DNA of 64,000 bases from Candidatus Melainabacteria bacterium (GCA_003963305.1 RXJR01000024.1:186001-250000); one strand, 5' to 3'. Counted from the stretch's first letter, positions 17,333 to 28,510 are shown. The notes: generated by a model not told the origin, from the letters alone. Program-made: numbers and translations.

Positions 17333-18772
17333 ATGAGAAGAGTTTTACTTACCGTTCATAAATTTTTCCCTGAACACAAGGCAGGGACTGAAGTCCTGAC
17401 GCTCAAAGTCGCGCAGGGCTTAATCGCACGCGGCTACGAAGTGCTCGTTGTTACTGCCAATCCACCGGATATAGACGCTCGTCACCCGAGCGCTGAAGAA
17501 TACCGGGAATATGTCCACGAGGGCGTCAACGTCCACTCTATTGAAGAAGGTCTACGGCTTAAAGGTTACACATTCAAGCACGAATACTATCACCGGGCCA
17601 TCAAAGAACATTTCGATCAGCTGCTTGCCCGGTTCAAGCCTGATCTGGTGCACATCTTCCACGCGCAGAATCTGACCAGTTCCATAATTGATTCATGCGA
17701 AGAAGCGCGAATACCGATTGTTTCGTCGCTGACTGACTTCTGGTTCGTTTGCCCCGTAGTGCAATTGAAACGCCCTGACGGTGCGCTCTGCCGCGGACCG
17801 AGCCCGGGCGCGACAAACTGTCTGACTTGCTACACGCCTGAGCTCATTCCGCCTGCGGCACAACTACTCGAAGCGGTGGGAAAGAAGCTGCCGGCAGTTG
17901 GAAAGGTCGTAGATAGCCTGCCCAAGCCGATTCAGTCAGTCTGCGCCGGGGCTTTGCAATTAGGCTACTCGGCGGCGAAGATGCCCGCTGCTGTTCGAGC
18001 TACCACCGATCGCCCTGAAGCGCTGCGCATCGCGGCAAACAAGAACAGGGCGATTATGGTTCCAACGAAATTGATGCGCGATATATTCGTGGAAAATGGC
18101 ATGAAACCTGAGCTTTTACACCATGTTCCATTCGGGCTGGATCAGTCTAATTTGAAAGGACATCAAACAAAGACTCCTGCCGACGTCCTGCGCATAGGCT
18201 TTATCGGCACTATCTTCGAGCACAAGGGACTGGATTTGCTGATTAAGGCATTTCAGAAATTTCCTCCAGAAGCCCCGGCGGTTCTGCAAATCTATGGCGA
18301 CATCAATCAATTTCCTGAGTACGGCAAAACAATAACGGCTCTCATAAACAGCAAACCGGACAACATTCAACTGCTCGGCACTTTTCCAAACGCTGAACTG
18401 GGACGGATATTGGACAACATGGATGTGCTTGTAGTGCCCTCACGCTGGTACGAAAACACTCCACTTGTGATTCAGTCGGCGCTGGCGACCAAAACGCCTG
18501 TGATTGCCACTAATCTGGGCGGAATGTCTGAACTGGTCAAGCATGAACAAAATGGTCTGCTGTTTGAACTGAACGATTACAATTCGCTGCACACGCAGCT
18601 GGCGAGGCTCGTGGACAATCGTTCCATCCTGAAACAGTTCATGGATAACATTCCGCCTGAACGAACGATAGAAGCAATGGTTGACGACATCGAAGGCATT
18701 TATGAAAAGGTTTTGAAGTCAGACGGTACTGTTACGCCAGAGTCGGAACTGAACCGGTCGGTGGTATCATAA
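17333..18772 (+). CDS. GT4 glycosyltransferase
   Basis: 479 aa GT-B glycosyltransferase: HKFFPEHKAGTEVLTLKVA glycine-containing N-terminal loop, LRIGFIGTIFEHKGLDLLIKAF, and the donor-site region SRWYENTPLVIQSALATKTPVIATNLGG. The middle part (about 140-245) has cysteines (CPVVQLKRPDGALCRGPSPG, CLTCYTPE) common in a subgroup with an insert that may bind metal. It lacks the MLYDLLY C-terminal extension seen in three other GT4 genes here. No clear Shine-Dalgarno precedes the ATG. It is first of a plus-strand run with an epimerase 7 bp downstream, pointing to shared synthesis of one surface glycan. Confidence 0.9.
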   Translation: MRRVLLTVHKFFPEHKAGTEVLTLKVAQGLIARGYEVLVVTANPPDIDARHPSAEEYREYVHEGVNVHSIEEGLRLKGYTFKHEYYHRAIKEHFDQLLARFKPDLVHIFHAQNLTSSIIDSCEEARIPIVSSLTDFWFVCPVVQLKRPDGALCRGPSPGATNCLTCYTPELIPPAAQLLEAVGKKLPAVGKVVDSLPKPIQSVCAGALQLGYSAAKMPAAVRATTDRPEALRIAANKNRAIMVPTKLMRDIFVENGMKPELLHHVPFGLDQSNLKGHQTKTPADVLRIGFIGTIFEHKGLDLLIKAFQKFPPEAPAVLQIYGDINQFPEYGKTITALINSKPDNIQLLGTFPNAELGRILDNMDVLVVPSRWYENTPLVIQSALATKTPVIATNLGGMSELVKHEQNGLLFELNDYNSLHTQLARLVDNRSILKQFMDNIPPERTIEAMVDDIEGIYEKVLKSDGTVTPESELNRSVVS

Positions 18773-18779
18773 CGTCCTT

Positions 18780-19712
18780 ATGAAATCACTAGTAATTGGC
18801 GGAAACGGATTCATCGGCACAAACCTCGTAGACGGCTTGCTCCGCAAGGGTCACGCGGTGCGCGTTTTCGACCGTTATCCGAGCCGCTTTCGCGAGCCGA
18901 ATCCGGCGGTTGAGTATGTAGTAGGCGATCTCGGCAATCACGGCGAAGTCGCGGACGTGGTCCAGGGCGTAGACTTCGTTTTTCACCTGGCTTACACGAG
19001 CCTGCCGCACACAAGTAACGAAGACCCTGTTTACGACATTCGCTCGAATGTTGTCGATACAGTGCAGATGTTGCAACAGTGCAGTGCCGCAGCAGTGCGC
19101 AAAGTAATCTTCATTTCCTCTGGTGGCACCGTATATGGTATCCCGCAGAACACTCCTATTAAGGAGGACGACGCCACCGATCCGATTTGCTCCTACGGCA
19201 TCACAAAACTCGCTATAGAGAAGTATCTCCACCTGTTTCATCGATTGCATGGGCTCGATTACGTGGTCGCCCGTATATCCAATCCATATGGCGAACAGCA
19301 GAATCCCGACGCGAAACAAGGCGCTGTCACGGTGTTCCTCGGCAACTTAAAACGAGGCAACCCCATAACTATCTGGGGCGACGGCGAGGTTGTTCGCGAT
19401 TACATCTATATAGGTGACGCAGTGCAAGCGCTGGTCAAGTCAGCAGACTACCAGCCCGGACCGGATCAGCACCGAGTCTTCAACATCGGCGCCGGGCGCG
19501 GTTATTCGTTAAATCAGTTGATCGCAGCAATGCGCGGCGTTGTCGGTAAAGATATTGACGTTCGTTACACTCCGGGACGAGTCGAAGACGTACCTTCGAA
19601 CGTGCTGGATATAAGTCGGGCAACAGCAGAACTGGGCTGGAAACCGGAAGTGGAGCTGGAAGAAGGGCTTACCCGAACCTGGGAATGGCTGAAGACACTT
19701 CAGCTGGCCTGA
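18780..19712 (+). CDS. NAD-dependent epimerase/dehydratase (extended SDR, GalE-like)
   Basis: 310 aa. Rossmann motif GGNGFIG near the N-terminus (G-x2-G-x2-G), then VFHLAYTSLPH, SSGGTVYG and the catalytic YGITK (Tyr-x3-Lys), followed by RISNPYGEQQ, GDGEVVRDYIYIGDAV and FNIGAGRGYSLN. These are the blocks of UDP-hexose 4-epimerases and related nucleotide-sugar SDR enzymes. It probably converts a UDP- or dTDP-sugar for the neighbouring transferases. It sits 7 bp after the GT4 gene. Exact substrate unknown. Confidence 0.9.
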   Translation: MKSLVIGGNGFIGTNLVDGLLRKGHAVRVFDRYPSRFREPNPAVEYVVGDLGNHGEVADVVQGVDFVFHLAYTSLPHTSNEDPVYDIRSNVVDTVQMLQQCSAAAVRKVIFISSGGTVYGIPQNTPIKEDDATDPICSYGITKLAIEKYLHLFHRLHGLDYVVARISNPYGEQQNPDAKQGAVTVFLGNLKRGNPITIWGDGEVVRDYIYIGDAVQALVKSADYQPGPDQHRVFNIGAGRGYSLNQLIAAMRGVVGKDIDVRYTPGRVEDVPSNVLDISRATAELGWKPEVELEEGLTRTWEWLKTLQLA

Positions 19713-19815
19713 ACTTAAACATTGATTCCGCAACATTAGAATTGCCAAGTTGACCTTTTCAAGTTGTTAGCGGACAATCAGGCGTTGTTGAAACCAAAGG
19801 AATTACTGGCAAGAA

Positions 19816-20802
19816 ATGATTCTTGATCTGTCGATAATCGTGGCGGTCTATAACGAAGACCCACGCAATCTTTCCCTACTGATTGAACGACTCCGAACGG
19901 TCATCACAGGCGACGGGCTCTCCTACGAAGTAATTTTTGTAAACGATGGCAGCAAAGCCCCAACGAGCAAAGCGCTAAGGGATATTGCCGCGCAATATGA
20001 TTATGTAAAACTTATCGAACTGTCCAGAAATTTCGGACAGCAAGCGGCGATCACGGCCGGTATCGATCATGCCGAAGGTCAAGCCGTGATTAACCTTGAC
20101 TCAGATTTGCAAGATCCGCCCGAACTGATTCCAGCCATGGTTAAGCGCTGGCGCGAAGGATACGACGTTGTATATGCACAACGTTCAAGCCGCAGAGATA
20201 AACTCGGCAAGCGATTACCCGCTTATATCTTCTATCGACTCTTAGGTTCCGTTTCGTCGGTACACATTCCGTGGGACACAGGCGACTTCCGTTTGATGGA
20301 TCGCAAGGTCTGCAACGAGCTAAGAAATATGCCCGAAAGGTCACGTTTCTTGCGCGGTCTGATTCCGTGGTTGGGCTTCAGACAAATTGGCATTCCAATT
20401 GACCGTGACGCTCGCGAAGTGGGTCAGAGCACCTACACTCTGAAGAAGCTTATCAATCTGGCTCTTGATGGCATACTGGCATTCAGCGTAGCGCCACTAT
20501 ATTTGGTGCCGATCGTTGGTGGTGTAATGTTTGGAGTTGGATTGCTGGCACTGCTCGCCTGGGCAGTCACGCATTCATCTTCGCTGCTTCAGCTGGACAG
20601 CGCCTGCATTATCGCCTCGATAATTACCGTGGCGGGGTTGCAAATTCTCTGCACCGGAGCAGTTGCAATCTACCTTTCCAAAGTACTTGACGAAGTGCGC
20701 GGCCGCCCGACATACGTTGTTGCTCACAGACTCGGTCTGGCGTTTGCACGCTCAGGCGAACAATCCAACTTCGAAAGAGCATTGCTCGATCAAACTACCT
20801 GA
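19816..20802 (+). CDS. GT2 polyprenyl-phosphate glycosyltransferase (ArnC/GtrB/DPM-like)
   Basis: 328 aa. GT-A fold motifs: SIIVAVYNED, FVNDGSKAPT, NLDSDLQDPPELI (metal-binding Asp region) and DTGDFRLMDRKV. RSRFLRGLIPWLGFRQ precedes two transmembrane helices (about 232-258 and 270-298). This is the ArnC/GtrB/dolichol-phosphate-mannose synthase architecture, which loads a sugar onto undecaprenyl or another polyprenyl phosphate on the cytoplasmic face. The product would be a plausible donor for the GT-C enzymes in this window. It follows the epimerase by about 100 bp on the same strand. Confidence 0.92.
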   Translation: MILDLSIIVAVYNEDPRNLSLLIERLRTVITGDGLSYEVIFVNDGSKAPTSKALRDIAAQYDYVKLIELSRNFGQQAAITAGIDHAEGQAVINLDSDLQDPPELIPAMVKRWREGYDVVYAQRSSRRDKLGKRLPAYIFYRLLGSVSSVHIPWDTGDFRLMDRKVCNELRNMPERSRFLRGLIPWLGFRQIGIPIDRDAREVGQSTYTLKKLINLALDGILAFSVAPLYLVPIVGGVMFGVGLLALLAWAVTHSSSLLQLDSACIIASIITVAGLQILCTGAVAIYLSKVLDEVRGRPTYVVAHRLGLAFARSGEQSNFERALLDQTT

Positions 20803-20832
20803 TCCCATCGGGACCACTCCTGAGAGACACAG

Positions 20833-21828
20833 ATGCACTTGCTTGTGATCGGCGGCACCGTCTTTCTGGGCAGACACATCGTGCTGGAAGCGCTCGCTTC
20901 CGGGCACAAAGTGACCACTCTCAATCGCGGCACGCACGTTTTGCCGGAGCAAGAAAACGTCGAAAAACTCATCGATGACCGCGAAAAAGATCTGGACATC
21001 CTCGCCGGTCGCAAATTTGATGCAGTCATAGATGTTTGTGGATACAAACCGGAAGTAGTTGCTCAGTCAGCAGAGATTTTGAAGAATGCCGTCGAGACAT
21101 ATTTATTCGTCTCAACGATCTCTGTTTACGGCTCCTTTGAAAAAATCGGATTGAACGAAAGCGATCCAATCAAACATACAACGCTGAAAAAGCCCGGCGA
21201 CTACGGCACTTTCAAAGCAGACTGCGAAAAGGTCTTGCAAGAAATAGTTCCAGAAAAAGCACTGATTGTCCGACCTGGCTTAATTGTCGGTCCCTTCGAT
21301 CCGACGGATCGCTTCACCTATTGGCCGGCACGAATCGCCAGAGGCGGCAAGGTTGTGGCGCCCGGGAAACCCGACGCCGCCATGCAATTTATTGACGTAC
21401 GAGATCTGGCCCGATGGCTGATCGAACTGACGGAGAATGGAGAGCGTGGAATCTACAATGCCACGGGACCGCGCCAGAGACTGACTCTGGGTGAGTTTCT
21501 CGAATCCAGCAACCGAGCACTGAACGGCAACTGCGAGTTCATCTGGTTAGATGACGAGATTCTGGAAAACGAAAAAGTGCAATCATTTGCTGACCTTCCG
21601 TTTTGGATTCCTGCATCCTCAGCCGAGTACGCTGGATTTCAGCAGATTGACTGCAGTAAAGCGTTCAACGCAGGACTGAAATTTCGACCTCTTGAACAAA
21701 CTGTCAGGGACACCCTGGCATGGCATCATGAGCACCGTTCGGACCGTTCAGACCGTTCAAAAACCAAGCCGTTAGCCGTAGGTATCAGCCCTGAGCGCGA
21801 ACGAGAACTGATCGAAAAGTACCATTAA
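20833..21828 (+). CDS. NAD-dependent epimerase/reductase-like SDR
   Basis: 331 aa. N-terminal GGTVFLGRHI nucleotide-binding loop, VIDVCGYKP, VSTISVYG, YGTFKADCEKVL (Tyr-x3-Lys) and VRPGLIVGPFDPTDRFTYW. It is an atypical extended SDR, related to NAD-dependent epimerases annotated as reductases; the substrate is unknown. The C-terminus has a short HRSDRSDRS duplication. It follows the GT2 gene by 30 bp. Its last 4 bases overlap the end of the convergent alpha-2-macroglobulin gene, so no terminator separates them. Confidence 0.82.
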   Translation: MHLLVIGGTVFLGRHIVLEALASGHKVTTLNRGTHVLPEQENVEKLIDDREKDLDILAGRKFDAVIDVCGYKPEVVAQSAEILKNAVETYLFVSTISVYGSFEKIGLNESDPIKHTTLKKPGDYGTFKADCEKVLQEIVPEKALIVRPGLIVGPFDPTDRFTYWPARIARGGKVVAPGKPDAAMQFIDVRDLARWLIELTENGERGIYNATGPRQRLTLGEFLESSNRALNGNCEFIWLDDEILENEKVQSFADLPFWIPASSAEYAGFQQIDCSKAFNAGLKFRPLEQTVRDTLAWHHEHRSDRSDRSKTKPLAVGISPERERELIEKYH

Positions 21829-24800
21829 CGAGCAGCGGCAATCTCCACCTGCATGCCATCGACCCACTTCTTGTCCTCGTCTCCATAATAGAGATAAGCC
21901 CGACTTGCTGGACCGGTGTAGGTGCCAGGAATCGCAGCAACCAGGCTGAGCGGCACCTCGACTTTCGCATTGCCGGGCAAGGTGCGCCAGTAGAGCACCA
22001 CTTCGCGACCGCGAACTTCGTACGCATCAATGACGCTCTTCTTAACGAGTTCCTTCAACTGTGCGTGGCGCGGTTCCAGTCCGCCGGGCAGACCAACTAT
22101 GGCAATTGGCGTCGGAACGACCTCGTTGCTATTGTTGGTTACTGTCACGTTAGCCTCGGTCGCCGTACCTTCTGAAACGTGGTCCTGCGCTAGCTTTGTC
22201 ACGATGTCGAGTTTGCAATCTTTGGATGACGCAGGTGTGAGCGCGTTGTATTTCGCTGCCACCGAATATGGCATCACACTTCCATTCTGCATCGTCAGCT
22301 CGATTGTATGTTCACCAGGAGGCAACTTCGAACAAATGTCAGAAAGCTTGATTGCGCCCTGACTTGACTGATCGAACGACACCCAGTCACCGACAACATT
22401 TCCATCAACAGCGACCCGAACCTTACCCGGTGCCTTGGGATGAGCTCGCAGCTGATCATATTTGACAATGGCTCGCAACGCCAGAACTGTTGCCTGAGTA
22501 GAACCGTATCGACCAGCTTTGCAAGAGTCAGCAAGGAACTTGATGCTTTTCTCAACGTTGGCGGCATAGGCAGGATCATGCAGCCAGGCAAGCACAGACA
22601 GTGCTGTTCCTTCCACAGTCAGAGATTGGCCACTGCTGCCGACAATCGAGCTTGTTATACCGTCAATACTTCCGTCTGGCTTTTGTTTAGCAGCCAGCGC
22701 ATCCATCAATTTCTTTGCGGCTGATTTGTCGCCAGAGAGATAGAGTGCATTAGCAGCCAGGGCAACCACGTACATGTTCTTACTTTCGCTAGCGGCACTC
22801 TTGATTGACGAGAGTTCCAGCGACAGGTCAGAAGCAGGCTGTCCGCATTCGAGCAACGCCCAGAGAATGTATGCGTTTGAGCAGTCTTTGTCCTCGATCC
22901 AGGTGTGCAGAGCTCGGCGTTTGCGAGTGAATCCACCCTTTCCATCCTTTTGCTTGAGCAGCCAGGCACGCGTGGTGGAAATCATATTCTGGTCGACATC
23001 ACGAACCTTCTGCATATCCGTAAAGTGAAGCAATCCAAAAGCAGTCAGAGCTTCATGTCCCGGATTCTCTCCAAACCATTCATAGCCGCGATCGGGGCAC
23101 CAGAATCCGACAAGTTTCTTGTATCCATCGTCCAATTTCTGACGCGATACTTCAACCAGTTTAGGGTCGACATTCGTATGCGACAAGAAATACTGTTGCG
23201 CCATAGTGAGCGGATAACTCGTCGAACTCGTCTGCTCGAAGCATCCGTAGGGATCTTGAATCATGCGCTCCAACGCCTCTGTGAGATTCGCAAGCGGAGT
23301 TGGAAAAACAGAAGTGTTCGTGGAGAGGCTTCCAGGCACAAGTGCTTGAGGAATTGTAATTATATGTTTTACTGTTTTATTCGGTTCGAGCACCCCTGCA
23401 AACGTCGTTTCGATGGGAAATCCTTTCGATTTCACCGACAATTTGCGCAGTACTTTGTCCGAAAACAAGCCTGTTTTTGCAACGAGTGTCAGATCTTTCA
23501 ACTCGTTTCCGCTGTTGACGTCAATCGGCTGAATCCAACGCACGCGCTGCCCGGCGGCAATCGCAGAATTACTTTTCTGCAGTGCAGCCAGCTTTTCAAC
23601 ACCAGCAAGCGAAACGTCCACGCCGACATCGGAAAAGTTCTCCGCGGTTGCATTGACGAGGCTAATCGGCAAAAGAATATGGTCGCCTTCAGTCACTTCC
23701 AGAGGCATTTTGGCTTCAGCGTAGAATGGTTGAACTGATTCCAAGCCTACATTGGCAGCACCAACTGCGCCATCACCAGTAAACCCGTCAGCGAACACTC
23801 TGAAGGTCGTAACACTATCGTTCAAGCCAAACTTTACTTGAGCTTCGCCGGTTTTGGCATCGGTTTTAACTCCGGCATTCCAATACAATGTCTCGGCAAA
23901 ATCAACGCGGTCGTTTGGTTTTCGATCTGCTCGAACCTGATGGGCGAACTCGCGTACAAACAAATTGGGAGCCCAGGCTCGTTGTCTGCGAAAATCCTGC
24001 TCATTCAATCGCGCCAGTTTTCCTTCCATGACGATCTTGTTGGCAGCCTTGTCACCGGCAGCCCATGCCTGTTGCGGTTTTGCTTGAATAAGATCCAGGT
24101 TGACTTCTTCATCTTTTCCAACCGCACTCTTCGGAACAGACGCAGGAGCTCCAGCAGCAGGCATCCCAGCACCATGCGCAGCGCCAAGCACCCCAGCACC
24201 ATGCGCAGCGGCAAGCACACCAGCACCACGCAAACCGTTGACAGCACCAGGAACAACCGGAGGCGGAGCGGGAATCAAACCACCGCGCCTCGGTTGAATA
24301 AGGGCGCCATCTTCCTCAAAACACACGGCTCCAAATGACACATCAGGCGCATTTCTTTTAGCGGCGAGCATAGTACGCCCTTTATCGCCATACTTTTCAA
24401 CAAACTTGGCTAGACTCATTATGGCGAAACGGCGCCATCCCTGAGTGCCCAGCAAAAGATCGGTCGCCAGGGGCGCCTTTGGGTTGGTGGAATCGAGGTA
24501 GACTGCGGCATCTGCAAGGTCTTTAACTTCAGGCTCGAGAAACACCATTACAGGTAAACGAGGAGCTTTCTCACGCTTCTCCACCATCTCCAGAACACTA
24601 TCATCGGTTACCGTGATACCGACTACTGTAGAAACTGGCTTTCCATCAGCGTCAGTGGCTTTTACTTTCAATTCAGCATTGTCGCCCGGGATATAGGTCT
24701 TCTTATCAGAAGTAATCGTGATATTGAGCGGATGCGCAGGCTCGCGAAAAACAAGCCGTTCTGCAAGAGGCGCTCCTTTCTCGTCCCATACGGTGACAGT

Positions 24801-26090
24801 GAGAACGCCATCGATATTGGCCGGCACATCAAACTGAGTCGAATGTACAGAAGAACCGGAGCCGCCCGAAGAAACTTTGTCGGCTGCTACTTCAACTTCG
24901 CGCTTGGACAGGGTAACCCGATAATTTTTCTCAGTACAACCAACGCGAACCGACACCGGACGGTTCTTTGCGAACACATCGCTATCGGAATGAATAACTG
25001 CACCAGCAGTCTTGACTTTGGGCAACGGATATTCAGTCTTGATTCCGGCGGGCGATGAGATCTTCAGAAAGTAATCTTTGCCAGCCTCAGGAGCAAATTC
25101 AAAACGCCCTCTGCCCTCGTGTTCTGTCTTGAACTCCGCCACTTGCACAGGCACACCAAGCTGTTTGCACATCAACTGACCTTGAAGATCTGCCGGTTTA
25201 CCATTAGGTTGATTTGCCTGCAGATAAACACGATTTTTGAAACCGGCAAGAAGATCGCCTCCCTCCGGAAAAATCTGCAAATCAACTGTTTGCAGAAGAA
25301 TTGGAATAGTCTTAGCGGCGGTCTCGACCACTCCACCATCAGCTATCACAAGCGCAAGAGTTCCTTCTCCGCGAGGAATCTGACGCGGCAAATCAAAACT
25401 GACCGTGCACAAGCCCTTCTCATCGACAGTCGCAGTACCACCATCAATCTCAATCCCATCGACACGGGCAGTGACGTTTACCTTTGCGCCCTGTGGCACG
25501 CCACCCTCAGCTCGTTTCACATCAAGTGTGGCAGTAACCTTCTCGCCGGGGCCATATCCATCTCGAAGAAAGGTTATCTGTGACTTCAGGCGCGGAGCCC
25601 GATAATCGCGAATATCAAATTTACGCTCAGAGGGCGCATAACCGTCAAAAGGATAGGTGACGCTGACCGTATATTCACCGCCAGCTTGTCCATTTGGCAC
25701 TTCCCAACCAAAACCCCAGACACTATCCTGCGACGGCACAGAACTCGCAACGAGAATGTCCCCTCGCGAACCTTTTATTTGCACTGCGGCAGTGGCTATT
25801 GTGTCCGCCGGCAAAGGTTTGTGGTTATGAGCGTTTAACAGCACGCCACGGACGTACACTTTTTCGCCCGGATGGTAAATAGGTTTGTCTGTGCTGACAA
25901 AGGTTTGATAGCGTTCTGCTCCGCCAAGTGTCTTAGTACGAGCGTCTTCGTCGTGTGCTTTCATGGCGCGGCCTTTGCCTCCCGCAGTGTGCGTGTGAAC
26001 GGGCGAATTCGCCAGAGTTCGACCAAGGGATACCATCCAACAAGCCATGACACCAAACGCCATCCAAAGCCAAATCCATCGGCGAGCCAT
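21825..26090 (-). CDS. Bacterial alpha-2-macroglobulin family protein with thioester
   Basis: About 1,421 aa from ATG 26090, chosen because GGGGAGGA lies just upstream. N-terminal hydrophobic signal ([14 protein letters not shown]), an MG-type region ([17 protein letters not shown]), an Ala/Gly-rich insert near residues 615-645, the bait/ANA region ([13 protein letters not shown]), the thioester motif YGCFEQTSS with Cys950 (CxEQ), then the helical thioester domain ([27 protein letters not shown]) and a C-terminal receptor-type domain. Such proteins trap attacking proteases covalently in the periplasm. In many bacteria an A2M gene is beside pbpC; here it follows a GT4 gene by 98 bp. Confidence 0.9.
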   Translation of the reverse strand: MARRWIWLWMAFGVMACWMVSLGRTLANSPVHTHTAGGKGRAMKAHDEDARTKTLGGAERYQTFVSTDKPIYHPGEKVYVRGVLLNAHNHKPLPADTIATAAVQIKGSRGDILVASSVPSQDSVWGFGWEVPNGQAGGEYTVSVTYPFDGYAPSERKFDIRDYRAPRLKSQITFLRDGYGPGEKVTATLDVKRAEGGVPQGAKVNVTARVDGIEIDGGTATVDEKGLCTVSFDLPRQIPRGEGTLALVIADGGVVETAAKTIPILLQTVDLQIFPEGGDLLAGFKNRVYLQANQPNGKPADLQGQLMCKQLGVPVQVAEFKTEHEGRGRFEFAPEAGKDYFLKISSPAGIKTEYPLPKVKTAGAVIHSDSDVFAKNRPVSVRVGCTEKNYRVTLSKREVEVAADKVSSGGSGSSVHSTQFDVPANIDGVLTVTVWDEKGAPLAERLVFREPAHPLNITITSDKKTYIPGDNAELKVKATDADGKPVSTVVGITVTDDSVLEMVEKREKAPRLPVMVFLEPEVKDLADAAVYLDSTNPKAPLATDLLLGTQGWRRFAIMSLAKFVEKYGDKGRTMLAAKRNAPDVSFGAVCFEEDGALIQPRRGGLIPAPPPVVPGAVNGLRGAGVLAAAHGAGVLGAAHGAGMPAAGAPASVPKSAVGKDEEVNLDLIQAKPQQAWAAGDKAANKIVMEGKLARLNEQDFRRQRAWAPNLFVREFAHQVRADRKPNDRVDFAETLYWNAGVKTDAKTGEAQVKFGLNDSVTTFRVFADGFTGDGAVGAANVGLESVQPFYAEAKMPLEVTEGDHILLPISLVNATAENFSDVGVDVSLAGVEKLAALQKSNSAIAAGQRVRWIQPIDVNSGNELKDLTLVAKTGLFSDKVLRKLSVKSKGFPIETTFAGVLEPNKTVKHIITIPQALVPGSLSTNTSVFPTPLANLTEALERMIQDPYGCFEQTSSTSYPLTMAQQYFLSHTNVDPKLVEVSRQKLDDGYKKLVGFWCPDRGYEWFGENPGHEALTAFGLLHFTDMQKVRDVDQNMISTTRAWLLKQKDGKGGFTRKRRALHTWIEDKDCSNAYILWALLECGQPASDLSLELSSIKSAASESKNMYVVALAANALYLSGDKSAAKKLMDALAAKQKPDGSIDGITSSIVGSSGQSLTVEGTALSVLAWLHDPAYAANVEKSIKFLADSCKAGRYGSTQATVLALRAIVKYDQLRAHPKAPGKVRVAVDGNVVGDWVSFDQSSQGAIKLSDICSKLPPGEHTIELTMQNGSVMPYSVAAKYNALTPASSKDCKLDIVTKLAQDHVSEGTATEANVTVTNNSNEVVPTPIAIVGLPGGLEPRHAQLKELVKKSVIDAYEVRGREVVLYWRTLPGNAKVEVPLSLVAAIPGTYTGPASRAYLYYGDEDKKWVDGMQVEIAAAR
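24168..24238 (-). repeat. 27-bp tandem repeat inside the alpha-2-macroglobulin gene
   Basis: Units begin at 24168, 24195 and 24222 (the last partial), each 27 bp and starting AGCACCAYGCG on the plus strand. On the coding strand they give the Ala/Gly-rich segment with repeated AAHGAG. It is probably a flexible linker that varies in length. Confidence 0.85.
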
Positions 26091-26187
26091 ATTCGGTCCT
26101 CCCCTAAACACGCGACCAATTTCGCGAATAGCGTGATGGTATCACGGTGAATTCGCCTGAATGTACCGGGAATATCCTAGTTTGTCG

Positions 26188-27624
26188 TCAGGGTGGAGAG
26201 CTGTTTCCGTTAGTATGTTTAACGCCGAAAATCTTAGCAACAGTACTTGCAATCGGTGCCGCCGGCGATTTTGATTCTGCAACCTTAGTGAACCAATGTC
26301 TGAAGCGAAACTCCGGCGATTCAACGAATAGCAGGTCGTAAAGCATCTTGTCATAAGAGGCGACCAGCGCTTCGGAACGCTGCACAAAGTCATGCATTGC
26401 CATGGCGCGCGCGGCGGCTCGTTCTTCGCTTCTATAATTGTCGATTGCAGCTCGATAGATGTCTTCCAACTTGCCCATGACACGTCGACGGCAATGACTC
26501 TCGTGCACAACGCGACAGCCGGAAATACCAACTTTGAGACGCAGTGCTCGGTCCTCAAACAGCTCCAAAACAGCATTTACACTGGCTTTAACATCAAATG
26601 GTTTGACCAGGACTGCATCCTCACCGGCTCGCATATACTGCTCGCATCCCGGATCTGAATTGGCAATGACAGCTCGCTGACAGGCCATTGGTTCGAGCCA
26701 TGAATAAGGAACTCGCTCAGATCCCGGAGCTACCAGCACGTACTGCGCGGACCGCAAAAGATCGGGAAGCAGCTGATGATATGCTCTTGTGACAATAACA
26801 GGATTGTGCTCACCTAGAAGCCCTTTCACAGATTCTTGCGCATGATGTTCGTCATCATCGCTGGTTATGTCTTCAGCCAGGATAAGGAACGGGATCTCGT
26901 GATTTTGATGATTGACGCCTTTGATCACATCGCACATATACTTGTGTACGGCTTTATCACGGACTTTCCCGACGATAACCAACTTTCGGTCTGAATCTTT
27001 GGGCATAGCCATAGCACCATATACGGTGAAGCGATCCATATCGATCGGGTCAGCGACTATGTCCACTTTATCCGGGTTGCTCGGAACTAAAGCAGCAGCC
27101 AGCTCCTTAGTCGGTGAGTAAATTTTTTCCGCCATGTTCAAGGTCAAATCAGAGAATTGATTTACCAATTCACTGTCGAGCGAAAACGCAGATTTTGCGC
27201 CTATGCTCTCCTTGTCGTAAAGAGATTGGTTTTGTTGCAATCGAACTACTACCGGCACCATCCCCGAAATTGAAGGCAAGAGACCATCCCACAAAATATT
27301 GGGAATATCAAGCACCTCGAAAGGACGCTGAGCATGAGCCTTTAAAAATGCCTTCCAGAGCGCAGATCGACTGCTCCAGATAGTGAGGACGTTGGGCGTC
27401 GTCTTGGGCACGACCTTAAGCTGCACCAGCTTCTGATCGACGAGAACCCGATGCACCCGCATTCCATCCTGAATTGTTACCGATTCAATTTCGGCCGCCA
27501 GGGCAAAGATTTCTACTTCGTGACCAGCAGCTTTCAAGCCCATAGCAAGCTCATAAGCACGAGTGGCGCCGCCATCCCAACCAAAGTCGGGTGGAAAGCT
27601 GGCACTGATAATTCCTACTCGCAT
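26188..27624 (-). CDS. GT4 glycosyltransferase with the shared C-terminal extension
   Basis: About 478 aa from ATG 27624, which aligns with the start of its paralogues (MRVGIISASFPPDFGWDGG). A TTG four codons earlier is an alternative. GT4 features: LVIVGKVRDKAVHKYM, SERVPYSWLEPMACQRAVIANSDPG (donor-site Glu residues) and VLVKPFDVKASVNAVL. The tail contains YDKMLYDLLFVESPEFRFRHW, as in the GT4 proteins at 15554 and 52732. It follows the DUF4915-like gene closely in a long minus-strand operon with the sulfate-activation genes. Confidence 0.88.
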   Translation of the reverse strand: MRVGIISASFPPDFGWDGGATRAYELAMGLKAAGHEVEIFALAAEIESVTIQDGMRVHRVLVDQKLVQLKVVPKTTPNVLTIWSSRSALWKAFLKAHAQRPFEVLDIPNILWDGLLPSISGMVPVVVRLQQNQSLYDKESIGAKSAFSLDSELVNQFSDLTLNMAEKIYSPTKELAAALVPSNPDKVDIVADPIDMDRFTVYGAMAMPKDSDRKLVIVGKVRDKAVHKYMCDVIKGVNHQNHEIPFLILAEDITSDDDEHHAQESVKGLLGEHNPVIVTRAYHQLLPDLLRSAQYVLVAPGSERVPYSWLEPMACQRAVIANSDPGCEQYMRAGEDAVLVKPFDVKASVNAVLELFEDRALRLKVGISGCRVVHESHCRRRVMGKLEDIYRAAIDNYRSEERAAARAMAMHDFVQRSEALVASYDKMLYDLLFVESPEFRFRHWFTKVAESKSPAAPIASTVAKIFGVKHTNGNSSPP

Positions 27625-27643
27625 CGCCTTACTCAACTCGCTC

Positions 27644-28510
27644 TCAACTCGCCGGCAGCACTAACACATCATAAATTTCTACGACCGGAAGTGGAATGAA
27701 TTGCTTCACTGCCAGCGTTTGGCGATCGACAACAGCCATTCCCGCTTTGGCTTCTTCCGCTTTGAGCATGTCGACCCGGCGTGATTGACTGAGACCAACA
27801 TAAAGGTTCTGTTCCCCAAAAGACAACCCGCGCGGATACTTACCCTTGAACTCAACACTTTTGACCTCACCGTCGCGGTCAACAAGCAGTTTCTGCGCAT
27901 ATGAATCACAGATGCATTTGGTGCCGTCCGGCAAGAGTTTTGGTGAATGAGGTTGTGACAACCCCTTCCACAAGATCTCACGCGTCTGCACGTCAGCTAC
28001 AAGCCCATTCTCCTTGTAGTTGCCTTTCCACTGACGGTGCCAATCGAATTCACCAAACGCCGAAACGACTAGCTTGCCATTCCAGTTATCCAGGCAGTTG
28101 AGATGCCACGCGTCGCCAGAGCCGGGGAAAGTGATACGTTCCGTAAGCTTGCCGTCTTCTGTCATAACGCAAATCTCGTTGGTGACAGTCGACACGGCGT
28201 AGAATTTCCCATCAAAGAAACGGATATCGTGAATATCACCGACTTCCGTGTTGACTCGATAAGACACTTCGCCATCACTATTGATTTGACCGATGCGGGC
28301 ATGATCGTGTGAAACATAGGCAAAGTGTAGAATGCCGTCGTTGAGCCAGAGCCCTGTGATTGAGCCGCGGCTGACGCGATCGATGACGCCGTCATGAAAC
28401 AGGTACATACCGCGGTCGTGCTGAGCTGAGACAAGCACTACATCAGGAACGTCTTGATATGTGCCGACGCGCTCGATTGATTTCTCAGCGAGAGCCTTAA
28501 CTATAGGCAT
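27644..28510 (-). CDS. DUF4915/TIGR03032-like beta-propeller protein
   Basis: 288 aa with no signal peptide. It is built of short beta-repeat blocks (SITGLWLNDGILHFAYV, GDIHDIRFFDGKFYAVST) and has GDAWHLNCLDNWNGKLVVSAFGE and LSQPHSPKLLPDG. The HLNC and QPHSP motifs recall the DUF4915/TIGR03032 family of predicted propellers, which I associate with polysaccharide loci, sometimes with sulfotransferases; that association is from memory. It lies between a secreted-protein gene (43 bp upstream) and a GT4 gene. Molecular function unknown. Confidence 0.7.
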   Translation of the reverse strand: MPIVKALAEKSIERVGTYQDVPDVVLVSAQHDRGMYLFHDGVIDRVSRGSITGLWLNDGILHFAYVSHDHARIGQINSDGEVSYRVNTEVGDIHDIRFFDGKFYAVSTVTNEICVMTEDGKLTERITFPGSGDAWHLNCLDNWNGKLVVSAFGEFDWHRQWKGNYKENGLVADVQTREILWKGLSQPHSPKLLPDGTKCICDSYAQKLLVDRDGEVKSVEFKGKYPRGLSFGEQNLYVGLSQSRRVDMLKAEEAKAGMAVVDRQTLAVKQFIPLPVVEIYDVLVLPAS

